DNA of 64,000 nucleotides, from contig VISH01000002.1 of NCBI GenBank assembly GCA_007827375.1, positions 744,001-808,000 of the forward strand. Reading direction: 5' to 3'. Below, piece after piece: positions 49,278 through 56,489 of the stretch. This stretch comes from Alteromonadaceae bacterium 2753L.S.0a.02. Its GTDB lineage: Bacteria; Pseudomonadota; Gammaproteobacteria; Pseudomonadales; Cellvibrionaceae. Position numbers and translations under genes: made by a program. Every line of letters begins with the position of its first letter. The first letter of the stretch is position 1. The notes below the pieces were generated by a model. It did not search any database. It saw only the letters and a program-made list of their open reading frames with translations, and was not told where the DNA came from.

Positions 49278-50225
49278 TTAGTGCCCCAGAAATGATGCGG
49301 GAGCAACCCGGTCGCCGGGCGTCATTTGGTGATCCCTCCAGGCCGTTGTCGCCCACGATAAAATTTCAGACACGCTACCTTCTCGCAAATCTTGCTGCGT
49401 GTTTTGGTCTATCAGTCCCAGGAGGCGGCAGCTTAACAAAAGGTTACTTGCCGCTACATTATTATCTACCGCCAGTGCGTGATTTTGCTTACTCAGTTTG
49501 TTGCCGCTTTTGTCAGTAATCAAAGGGATGTGTAAATACACCGGGGGTGTGGTATTGAATACCCGAAAAAGCAACTGCTGTGCGGCAGTCATGGGTTCAA
49601 GGTCTCGGCCCCGAACCACATGGGTAATATGCTGCGCGATATCGTCGCACACTACTGCCAGCTGGTAAGCAAACAGACCGTCCTTACGGTGCACCACAAA
49701 ATCCTCCATGGTTAGCGCAAGGCTGTTTTCCCCTGCCTCGCCGATAGCTTTCAGGGCTGCTTCAACATCCAGGCGCACCGAACAGGGTGAATCCGCGGAA
49801 AGTTTTCTAAGGCGGCAATGTCCGTCGTATCGCCCCAGCAAGGATTTCAGTCGCGACCGCGTACAGTCACAGCGGTAGCTGAGCGAGCGCATCGCAAGAT
49901 CTTTGAGACGTTCCAGGTAGAGCTCGCTCTGCACGCTTTGGTACAGTACCGGTTCGTCCCAGATCAGGCCGTGTTTTTCCAGGCACCGCAGTATCCCGGC
50001 CGCTGCACCGGGCTGCTCGCGCGGAGGATCGATATCTTCCATTCGAACCAGCCAGCGGCCATTATTGGCGCGGGCATCCAGAAAGCTGGCCAGGGCACAT
50101 ACCAGCGAGCCAAGATGTAACGGGCCCGAAGGTGAAGGGGCGAAGCGGCCTCGGTAGGTAACAGCGGATGGGTCGAGACGGGACACGTCTGAGTGAGCGG
50201 CGGCGCGTAGGCCGCGCGCTGGCAT
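49278..50225 (-). CDS. gluQ: Glutamyl-Q tRNA(Asp) synthetase
   Basis: This truncated glutamyl-tRNA synthetase paralogue loads glutamate onto queuosine of tRNA-Asp. The 315 residues have the 'GRFAPSPSGPLHLGSL' signature, zinc ligands around 'YRCDCTRSRL' and 'DGHCR', 'VVRGRDLEP' and a KMSKS variant 'NKLSKQN'. It lacks the C-terminal anticodon domain, as expected. Its ATG follows the dksA stop directly (TAAATG). dksA-gluQ linkage is standard in gammaproteobacteria. The N-terminus is about 20 residues longer than in E. coli, so an internal start is possible. Confidence 0.94.
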   Translation of the reverse strand: MPARGLRAAAHSDVSRLDPSAVTYRGRFAPSPSGPLHLGSLVCALASFLDARANNGRWLVRMEDIDPPREQPGAAAGILRCLEKHGLIWDEPVLYQSVQSELYLERLKDLAMRSLSYRCDCTRSRLKSLLGRYDGHCRLRKLSADSPCSVRLDVEAALKAIGEAGENSLALTMEDFVVHRKDGLFAYQLAVVCDDIAQHITHVVRGRDLEPMTAAQQLLFRVFNTTPPVYLHIPLITDKSGNKLSKQNHALAVDNNVAASNLLLSCRLLGLIDQNTQQDLREGSVSEILSWATTAWRDHQMTPGDRVAPASFLGH

Positions 50226-50702
50226 TTACAGAGTGGTTTGCTTTTCTTTGATTTCGTCGATGGTCTTACAATCGACGCACAGAGTCGCAGTTGGGCGGGC
50301 TTCCAGGCGGCGGACACCGATCTCTACACCGCAACCTTCGCAGTAGCCGTAGTCCTCTGTTTCGAGAAGCTCAAGAGTACTGTCTATTTTTTTGATGAGC
50401 TTGCGCTCACGATCCCGGGTGCGTAACTCCAGGCTGAATTCTTCTTCCTGGCTCGCCCGGTCGGCGGGGTCGGGAAAGTTGGCTGCTTCATCTTTCATGT
50501 GGCTCACGGTGCGATCCACTTCTTCCATCAGTTCACGTTTCCAGGCCAAGAGCAGTTCACGGAAATGCGCTTTCTGATTGTCATTCATGTACTCTTCGCC
50601 ATCCGATTCTTTATAAGCCGGGATATCACGAAAAGCGAAATTGGTTTTTGCTTGGGACTCAGGCATAAATTTTTGCGCCTCATTGCTAACAATCGCACTC
50701 AA
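50226..50702 (-). CDS. dksA: RNA polymerase-binding transcription factor DksA
   Basis: The 158-residue (p)ppGpp cofactor enters the RNA polymerase secondary channel. The coiled coil (about 45-115) carries the tip 'FPDPADRAS' with both key aspartates. The four-cysteine zinc finger is intact: 'CEGCGVEIGVRRLEARPTATLCVDCK' (CEGC and CVDC). It precedes gluQ and is divergent from sfsA, with 288 bp of promoter DNA between them in which I see no other gene. Confidence 0.97.
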   Translation of the reverse strand: MSAIVSNEAQKFMPESQAKTNFAFRDIPAYKESDGEEYMNDNQKAHFRELLLAWKRELMEEVDRTVSHMKDEAANFPDPADRASQEEEFSLELRTRDRERKLIKKIDSTLELLETEDYGYCEGCGVEIGVRRLEARPTATLCVDCKTIDEIKEKQTTL

Positions 50703-50990
50703 ATGGGGATGTGTGCAAATATTTCAAGGCTGCGAGCAGGGCCGGCCTGTTAGATTTCTCAAAATTGCACACCCCAACCTGCCATTCAGCGCCGAGATCC
50801 GGGGCCGGTGCAGAATCAGGCGGAGAAAGCTACCAGATTCAATACCCTCGCGCTAGCTTTTTTCAAGTGATTAAATGGCGAAAACCTTTAAAATGTAGAA
50901 CTTTATGCCAGAAATGTCGAAATTTTTATGCAACTTCCTCATGCTGCAGTGCAAGCTCGGAAATCGTGTCACGCAAAAGCAGGAGAATGA

Positions 50991-51695
50991 ATGTTATTCG
51001 ATCCGCCATTGATACCCGCCACCTTGCTGCGACGTTATAAACGTTTTTTGGCAGATGTGAGGCTGGAAAGTGGTGAAGAATTAACTGTGCACTGCCCCAA
51101 TACTGGAAGCATGAAAAATTGTGTTGTGGCTGAGTCCCGTTGTTTTTTGTCTGATTCGCAAAACCCGAAACGCAAATATCGCTTCACTTGGGAGCTGGCA
51201 AGCACGCCTTGTGGCAGCGTTGCGGGGGTGAATACAGGGCGTGCAAACCGCTTGGTGGAGGAAGCTATCAACGCAGGGAGGGTTGCTGAATTGAAGGGTT
51301 ATCCAACCATGCAGCGAGAGCGAAAATACGGTGAGGAAAACAGCCGCATCGATTTATTGCTCAGTGGTAAGGGGGGAAATTGTTACCTGGAAGTCAAGAG
51401 CGTGACCCTGGCGGAAAGTGATCGTCAGGGCCTATTTCCGGATGCGGTGAGTGCTCGAGGTAGCAAACATTTACGGGAACTCATGGCGATGCGCACACAG
51501 GGGCATCGCGCTGTGCTGTTTTTTTGTGTGCAGCACAGTGGCATAGATAGAGTGTCACCCGCAGATAATATTGACCCTGAGTATGGTCGTCTGTTGCGCT
51601 TGGCACAGGCAAATGGCGTGGAAATTCTGGCAATGCGCGCGCGTCTGTCGTCTCACGAAATCACTCTGGATGAGCGGTTGCCAGTGGTTCTTTAA
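50991..51695 (+). CDS. sfsA: DNA/RNA nuclease SfsA (sugar fermentation stimulation protein)
   Basis: A 234-residue protein with an OB-like N-terminus and a PD-(D/E)XK nuclease-like core. Signatures 'LTVHCPNTGSMKNC', 'GVNTGRANRLVEEAI', 'RERKYGEENSRIDLLL' and 'CYLEVKSVTLAE' are diagnostic of SfsA; the last holds the E-x-K of the nuclease fold. It is next to dksA-gluQ as in many gammaproteobacteria. Its physiological role is only loosely defined. The last four bases overlap the convergent Rieske gene. Confidence 0.94.
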   Translation: MLFDPPLIPATLLRRYKRFLADVRLESGEELTVHCPNTGSMKNCVVAESRCFLSDSQNPKRKYRFTWELASTPCGSVAGVNTGRANRLVEEAINAGRVAELKGYPTMQRERKYGEENSRIDLLLSGKGGNCYLEVKSVTLAESDRQGLFPDAVSARGSKHLRELMAMRTQGHRAVLFFCVQHSGIDRVSPADNIDPEYGRLLRLAQANGVEILAMRARLSSHEITLDERLPVVL

Positions 51696-52009
51696 ACCGC
51701 AAACACCGCATCTTCATCAATCTCAAACGCGATGGGCTGAAGTTTGTCGCCCATGCAGGGGCCGGAAATGCATTCACCTGAATTTATAAGGAACAATGCG
51801 CCGTGAGTGGAGCATTGGATCAGGTGGCCTTCGCCGTCGAGAAATTGATTTTCCTGCCATTCGAGCGGAATGTTTAGATGGGGACAGGAATTTTCATAAA
51901 CGAAAACGTCACCTTCGTATTTTACAGCGAAGCCTTTTTTATCATGAATCTCAAACGAAACTGCCCCGCCTTCCGGCAGGGCAGAGAGATCGAATAACTT
52001 AACTTTCAA
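51692..52009 (-). CDS. Rieske [2Fe-2S] ferredoxin-like protein
   Basis: A 105-residue soluble Rieske domain. Cluster ligands are visible as 'CPHLNIPLEW' (C-x-H) and 'CSTHGALF' (C-x-x-H), spaced by about 16 residues. It has no membrane helix or partner oxygenase domain, so it resembles small electron carriers such as NirD-like or dioxygenase ferredoxins. It lies 15 bp after the TfoX-C gene on the same strand. Its redox partner is not evident. Confidence 0.88.
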   Translation of the reverse strand: MKVKLFDLSALPEGGAVSFEIHDKKGFAVKYEGDVFVYENSCPHLNIPLEWQENQFLDGEGHLIQCSTHGALFLINSGECISGPCMGDKLQPIAFEIDEDAVFAV

Positions 52010-52024
52010 AATTACCTCAGAGTA

Positions 52025-52333
52025 TTAAAGGTTAGTACTTTCTTCAGCTAAAGTTTCATCCTGTTCGGCTTCGGTAACCAGCTGTTTTTTTAAGTCCGGG
52101 GAGAGGTCGTTCCAGTGCACATCCATCAGTGCGCCCTGAAGTGCATAAAGCATGACTTTAGACACATGAATACCGCGCGCCTTTATTCGACGGTACGCTT
52201 CAACAGCGCCCATCTGTGAAAGGTCATCGTAACTATTAACCCCTATAGCATGTAATATATTTACCGATGCCATGCCCAGATTTTTTAAACCTATCAGCTC
52301 CCCCTGGGGGCTTCGGCCATTGGTTGTGTTCAT
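52025..52333 (-). CDS. TfoX C-terminal-domain protein
   Basis: 102 residues forming a stand-alone TfoX_C (helix-hairpin-helix-like) domain: 'LIGLKNLGMASVNILHAIGV', 'DDLSQMGAVEAYRRIKA' and 'MLYALQGALMDVHWNDLSPDLKKQL' (LYALQGALMDVHWNDL). Full TfoX/Sxy activates competence genes in Haemophilus and Vibrio; single C-terminal domains are common and mostly unstudied. ATG at 52333 (a GTG one codon earlier is possible) with GGAG about ten bases upstream. Confidence 0.85.
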   Translation of the reverse strand: MNTTNGRSPQGELIGLKNLGMASVNILHAIGVNSYDDLSQMGAVEAYRRIKARGIHVSKVMLYALQGALMDVHWNDLSPDLKKQLVTEAEQDETLAEESTNL

Positions 52334-52577
52334 CACATCCGTTCTCCAAGGTCGTTATTATTAGAATGCATTGGAATTGTGAGCTGTTCGGACGCGGACT
52401 GGTGCTTGTGAAAGTAACACAAGCACGTATTCCCAGGGGAAATTCCGTTTCCGGCGCTGTTGGAAGCAACGTATTCTCAAAGCGAGAATACAATACCAGG
52501 AGGTATATTATTTCACCAACAGCTAATAATCATACAGACTTATATCTGCAACGCAAACACACGCTTTAGGATACTCG

Positions 52578-53258
52578 ATGCGACACCGTCCAAGTTTTAA
52601 CCAGGTCACAGGGCGAAGTGACGCTCATATTGCTTCAGGGCATGACGAATTACCTGTCCATCGCGATTTGCTTTTTCCGTTACTGGCATTGCAAGACGAA
52701 GCGGCGAATGCAGGGTTCAGCCTGCAGTTGGCCAGTGGCTTTCGAAGTTTTGAACGTCAATTACTGATCTGGAATGCCAAAGCGCGCGGTGAGCGCGTGT
52801 TGCTTGATGCATCGGGCGAAGCTCTGAATCCGCAAAAACTTTCTCAAGAAGACTTGCTATTTGCTATTTTGCGTTGGTCGGCGTTACCTGGCGCGTCGCG
52901 ACATCATTGGGGTACGGATATTGATATATACGATGCCGCTTCAATAACACAGAATTATCAGGTTCAGCTCACCTGTGATGAGTGCCAGGGCGACGGTCCT
53001 TTCGCTGCTTTGCACGCTTGGTTGAATATTTATTTGGCGACCTACAATGATTTTTATCGGCCCTACGCGCGCGATCTTGGTGGTGTTGCCCCGGAACCCT
53101 GGCACTTAAGCTATCGTCCCCTGGCGGATGTTTACTCTGCATGTTTAAATGAGGCAGATTTAAAATCCTTGATCGAAGCCACTGATATTGAGCTGAAGTC
53201 GGTTATTCTCGATAATTTTTCGCATATTTTTACGACGTATATCATTCCGCCGTGTTGA
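52578..53258 (+). CDS. M15-family peptidase (D-alanyl-D-alanine carboxypeptidase/VanY-like)
   Basis: 226 residues with the M15B zinc site: 'SRHHWGTDIDIYD' supplies His and Asp ligands and 'EPWHLSYRP' the third ligand. 'LASGFRSFERQLLIWNAKA' is the usual upstream helix-loop. No signal peptide or membrane helix is seen, so a cytoplasmic place, perhaps muropeptide recycling, or non-classical export must be considered. It overlaps the following HAD gene by seven bases. Confidence 0.87.
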   Translation: MRHRPSFNQVTGRSDAHIASGHDELPVHRDLLFPLLALQDEAANAGFSLQLASGFRSFERQLLIWNAKARGERVLLDASGEALNPQKLSQEDLLFAILRWSALPGASRHHWGTDIDIYDAASITQNYQVQLTCDECQGDGPFAALHAWLNIYLATYNDFYRPYARDLGGVAPEPWHLSYRPLADVYSACLNEADLKSLIEATDIELKSVILDNFSHIFTTYIIPPC

Positions 53259-53902
53259 TAATTTTTGATTGTGATGGTGTGTTAGTTGACAGCGAACCGC
53301 TGGCGGCTGCTGTTTTTTCCGAACTTCTCGCTGCTGTCGGTATTACGCTCTCAGCACAGCAGTGCTATGAAAAATTTCACGGGCACTCGTTACGCTATTG
53401 TTTTGATTGGCTTGAGCAGACGGCTGAAAAGCCGCTACCAGACGATTTTGGCGAACGTTTGGCCTGCGCCACTCGAGATGCCTTCAATCAGCATCTGAAA
53501 CCGGTTTCTGGCGTTGAACAAATCTTGCAAATGCTTGTGGATCACAATGTCAGTTATTGTGTGGCGTCCAATGGCGGCCATAAAAAAATAGCCAGTTCAC
53601 TGGCGACCACCGGACTAGATAAGTTTTTTAATCAGGAACGCGGTAATTGTTTTAGTATCGAAGATGTTCATCAGGGAAAACCCGCACCAGATTTGTTTTT
53701 GCATGCTGCGGAAGTGATGGGGGTGCCGGCAAGATTCACAACCGTTATTGAAGACTCCCCTTCGGGAATGTCGGCGGCACTGGCGGCTGGTATGAATTTG
53801 TTTGTTTACGACGAAAATAACGCATACGCTGATTCGGAATACTTAACGTTTGCATCAATGGTGGCCCTGGGGGAATATCTGCAAGCCCGATGGCGCCGCT
53901 GA
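53252..53902 (+). CDS. HAD-superfamily phosphatase (beta-phosphoglucomutase-like)
   Basis: A 216-residue subclass IA hydrolase with motif I 'IFDCDGVLVDSE' (nucleophile and acid Asp), motif II 'CVASNGGHKKIASSL', lysine 'HQGKPAPDLFLHAAEVMG' (GKPAPD) and motif III 'TVIEDSPSGMSAALAAGM' (EDSPSG). The signature pattern fits the YieH/YqaB phosphatase and phosphoglucomutase group. It starts with GTG at 53252 inside the peptidase gene end. The substrate is not predictable. Confidence 0.88.
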   Translation: MLIIFDCDGVLVDSEPLAAAVFSELLAAVGITLSAQQCYEKFHGHSLRYCFDWLEQTAEKPLPDDFGERLACATRDAFNQHLKPVSGVEQILQMLVDHNVSYCVASNGGHKKIASSLATTGLDKFFNQERGNCFSIEDVHQGKPAPDLFLHAAEVMGVPARFTTVIEDSPSGMSAALAAGMNLFVYDENNAYADSEYLTFASMVALGEYLQARWRR

Positions 53903-53926
53903 TAAAAACGCAGGCCTTGCTTTAGT

Positions 53927-54253
53927 TTAAGAACCGGTTTGCTGGTGGGAATCTTGTTTCTCACTGGTGATCATGTCGTGATCTTCAAGCCACTTAAGAA
54001 CGGAAAGTCGGCTCGCAAGCATAGCTTCGTAAGTTGCCAGCACGGTTTGACTCGGCGCTTTCATTTGTTTCATGCGCTGAATGCGATCCTGTAGGAAGGC
54101 AATATCTTCCGTTATCTTGGTTGTGATGGCGTTCACATGTACTCGCTGCTGTCCAATAGCCAGGACCTTTTCGCTTCCGGTGTCGAGAATGGTACCCTTT
54201 TGGGATGCCGCTTTAATGTCCTTTACGTGATTAATGTCGGACTCTTTACTCAT
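53927..54253 (-). CDS. Hypothetical coiled-coil protein, 108 residues
   Basis: I do not recognise a family. The protein is mostly helical and charged, with an N-terminal 'SKESDINHVKDIKAASQKG', a central amphipathic helix 'TTKITEDIAFLQDRIQRMKQ' and a second helix 'VLATYEAMLASRLSVLKWLE'. No signal peptide or membrane segment is seen. Codon use looks like its neighbours and the ATG has a purine-rich AGAGAAA upstream. It is convergent with the HAD gene. The following 303 bp (54254-54556) hold no other gene I can support. Confidence 0.6.
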   Translation of the reverse strand: MSKESDINHVKDIKAASQKGTILDTGSEKVLAIGQQRVHVNAITTKITEDIAFLQDRIQRMKQMKAPSQTVLATYEAMLASRLSVLKWLEDHDMITSEKQDSHQQTGS

Positions 54254-54556
54254 AACTTGTTTCTCTACTTCTAGTGTCGCGCTGGTCCAACTTCATCGTC
54301 CTTGACCGGCGAAACGGGGCATTTAAGGCCGTCTGAAAAGTATGGGTAGAAATTTTGCCTTTCGCCAGCGGCCATTGACGCCAAGTTGTGTGCGAAAATG
54401 TCCTATGTTAATGAGGTGAGACGCAATTCTCTTCACAGTTCGTCGCCTCACTATCGCAAGGTTATATAGGCGATACTCGTACTGCTTTTTTGTGGGGGTG
54501 TCACACTTGTGAGATGCCGCTATTATTGGAAATAACCGTTTACGAAGTTGAAAATT

Positions 54557-55300
54557 ATGTCAGAAGAAAAATTCGATCTGATCTTTAAAGGCGAACTCGC
54601 TAAAGGCGTTGAACTGGCTATCGCTAAAAAAAATATCGCGCAGCTTTTTAAAATTAATGCAGAGAAAGTCGATGCATTATTTTCGGGAAAAGCAGTTGTT
54701 TTAAAACGTGGTTTAAATGCGGATGCTGCTAATAAATATCGTGTCGCCATCAAAAAAGCCGGAGCCCTGGTTGATTTAGCAATAAACCAACCGGTTCAAA
54801 CGCGAGGCAAAGCAAGTTTTGGCGAAGCGCCTTCTGCGTCATCACAGGTAACTGCTCCGGGCGCCATTCCGGGCACTATTCCTGGAACCCAGAGTTCAGT
54901 ACCAACAACGGCTGCTGCGCAAAAAGAAGCCTCGGTTGCAGAACAATCCTCTTCAGGATTAACCATTGCACCAGCGGGCAGTGATTTATTACAACCCAGT
55001 GAGCGTGCCGCTCTTCCTGAAGTCGAGGTGAACACCTCAGCCATCAGCTTGCGAGAAAATGATGGCAATCTATTAGACGACAGCGAATACACGCAGCAGC
55101 CTGAAGTGGATTTTTCATTTGACGAGTACGATCTGGCGGAGCCGGGTGCCGATGTGCTGAAACCGGAAGAGCGCAAAAAGGTTACTGCAGTCGCGGTAGA
55201 TACCAGCGGTTTGGAAATGGGGAATCTGGGAGAGAATCTCGCGCCCCCGAAAAAACCGGCACCCGCTCCGCCCGACACGAGTGGCATTAGTTTGGAATAG
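54557..55300 (+). CDS. Hypothetical protein with N-terminal alpha/beta domain and long disordered tail
   Basis: The 247-residue protein has an N-terminal domain (about 1-75): 'EKFDLIFKGELAKGVELAIA', 'QLFKINAEKVDALFSGKAVV' and 'LNADAANKYRVAIKKAGALV'. This resembles the small domain found at the N-terminus of some DUF805-type and other gammaproteobacterial proteins (recalled pattern, not a search). The rest is low complexity, rich in Ser, Ala, Pro, Thr and acidic residues. It carries three related short motifs: 'SDLLQPSERAALPEVEVNTS', 'ADVLKPEERKKVTAVAVDTS' and the end 'PAPPDTSGISLE'. No membrane helix is present. Function is unknown. Confidence 0.65.
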   Translation: MSEEKFDLIFKGELAKGVELAIAKKNIAQLFKINAEKVDALFSGKAVVLKRGLNADAANKYRVAIKKAGALVDLAINQPVQTRGKASFGEAPSASSQVTAPGAIPGTIPGTQSSVPTTAAAQKEASVAEQSSSGLTIAPAGSDLLQPSERAALPEVEVNTSAISLRENDGNLLDDSEYTQQPEVDFSFDEYDLAEPGADVLKPEERKKVTAVAVDTSGLEMGNLGENLAPPKKPAPAPPDTSGISLE

Positions 55301-55340
55301 ATGTGATTGCGAATTTGCGGTTCGAAATGGTTCTTTAGTC

Positions 55341-55367
55341 GGAGCCACCCCGCAACGTGATGGCTCC
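55341..55367. terminator. Candidate bidirectional terminator between convergent genes
   Basis: GGAGCCA (55341-55347) pairs with TGGCTCC (55361-55367) between the stop codons of the hypothetical gene and ppa; only short T/A runs flank it. Confidence 0.4.
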
Positions 55368-55377
55368 CAAAGTGTCT

Positions 55378-55926
55378 TTAGAAGCGAGGTGCTTTAGGCT
55401 GCTTCTTATAATTTTCGATGGAGTCGATAATCTCTTGCTTCGCGGCATCGGCATTGCCCCAACCGTCGAGTTTTACCCACTTGCCTTCTTCCAGATCTTT
55501 GTAGTGCTCAAAAAAGTGTGCCACGCGATTCACCTTAATGGGCGATAAGCCTTCTATGCTATCTACGTTGTCGTAAAAGCGGGTAACGGAGCTTGCGGGT
55601 ACGGCAAGAATCTTGGCATCTTCACCGGATTCATCCGTCATTTTTAAGACACCCAAAGGACGGCATGGAACCACAGAGCCCGGTAGCAGCGGACGATTCA
55701 TGTATACCATAACATCTGCAGGGTCGCCATCACCGCACAAAGTGTGTGGGATATACCCGTAGTTACAAGGGTAGTGCATGGCGGTACCGAGAATTCGGTC
55801 GACAAAAAGGGCTCCTGATTCTTTGTCGACCTCGTATTTAATCGGCTCGCCGCCCATCGGAATTTCGATGATGACATTAACAATTTCGGGCGCGTCTTCG
55901 CCGGTTGGAACTAGATGCAAACTCAT
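55378..55926 (-). CDS. ppa: Inorganic pyrophosphatase
   Basis: A cytoplasmic family I enzyme splitting pyrophosphate, 182 residues. 'IEIPMGGEPIKYEVDKESGAL', 'YPCNYGYIPHTLCGDGDPADVMV' (catalytic aspartates) and 'GVLKMTDESGEDAKILAVP' (KMTDESGEDAKI) are canonical. The ATG at 55926 has AGGA six bases upstream; the frame is open 43 codons further without a ribosome site. The 563 bp between it and the divergent kinase (55927-56489) contains promoter DNA for both and no gene I can support. Confidence 0.96.
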   Translation of the reverse strand: MSLHLVPTGEDAPEIVNVIIEIPMGGEPIKYEVDKESGALFVDRILGTAMHYPCNYGYIPHTLCGDGDPADVMVYMNRPLLPGSVVPCRPLGVLKMTDESGEDAKILAVPASSVTRFYDNVDSIEGLSPIKVNRVAHFFEHYKDLEEGKWVKLDGWGNADAAKQEIIDSIENYKKQPKAPRF

Positions 55927-56489
55927 AAAAAATCCTGATTTTGGAGGTTTATCGCCGCGGCGATTACTTTGGGGGTTAATCCGTGGTTGCGATTGATACC
56001 TTCGGAAACAGTAGCGTACCAAGAGGGGCGCGATTGTAACATAAGCAAATTGCATCTCAATCGTGAAGTGGCACAGGCGTCAGGGCTCACAGGGTATCGG
56101 CAGGGGGATTGAGCCATCAGGCGCCCGATCCCCGCTGCGAAAACTAATTTTCTGATAGTGCTCGCATCGCTCGGCGGGTGTTTGGGTGATGCTCAGATCC
56201 GCTGTGCGCTCATGGCGGATGTGAGCTCCAGACAGCACACTGGCGTCGAGGATCCATTAAAGCCTCTCTTTTGCTGATCTGTGCATATACTAATGAAGGA
56301 AATAGCAACAGTAAGTTTGTTTATCGCACCCTCGTAGTAGATCGGGTATTGGATGATGAGGCTGTGAGTTGGTGTGATTTAACACGGCTAACGATAAGTA
56401 CTGGAAGTGCAGGAGCACCTTTGACTGATCTGCGAATAGAAAGTATCTACACTGGGTTATCGCAAGGAAATTCAAGTAGAAGGAACGCA

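Noticed and set aside
56271..56489. N-terminal extension of the hybrid kinase
   Set aside because: The frame is open but lacks a ribosome site and hydrophobic or domain content; the TTG at 56490 has AAGGA at proper distance.
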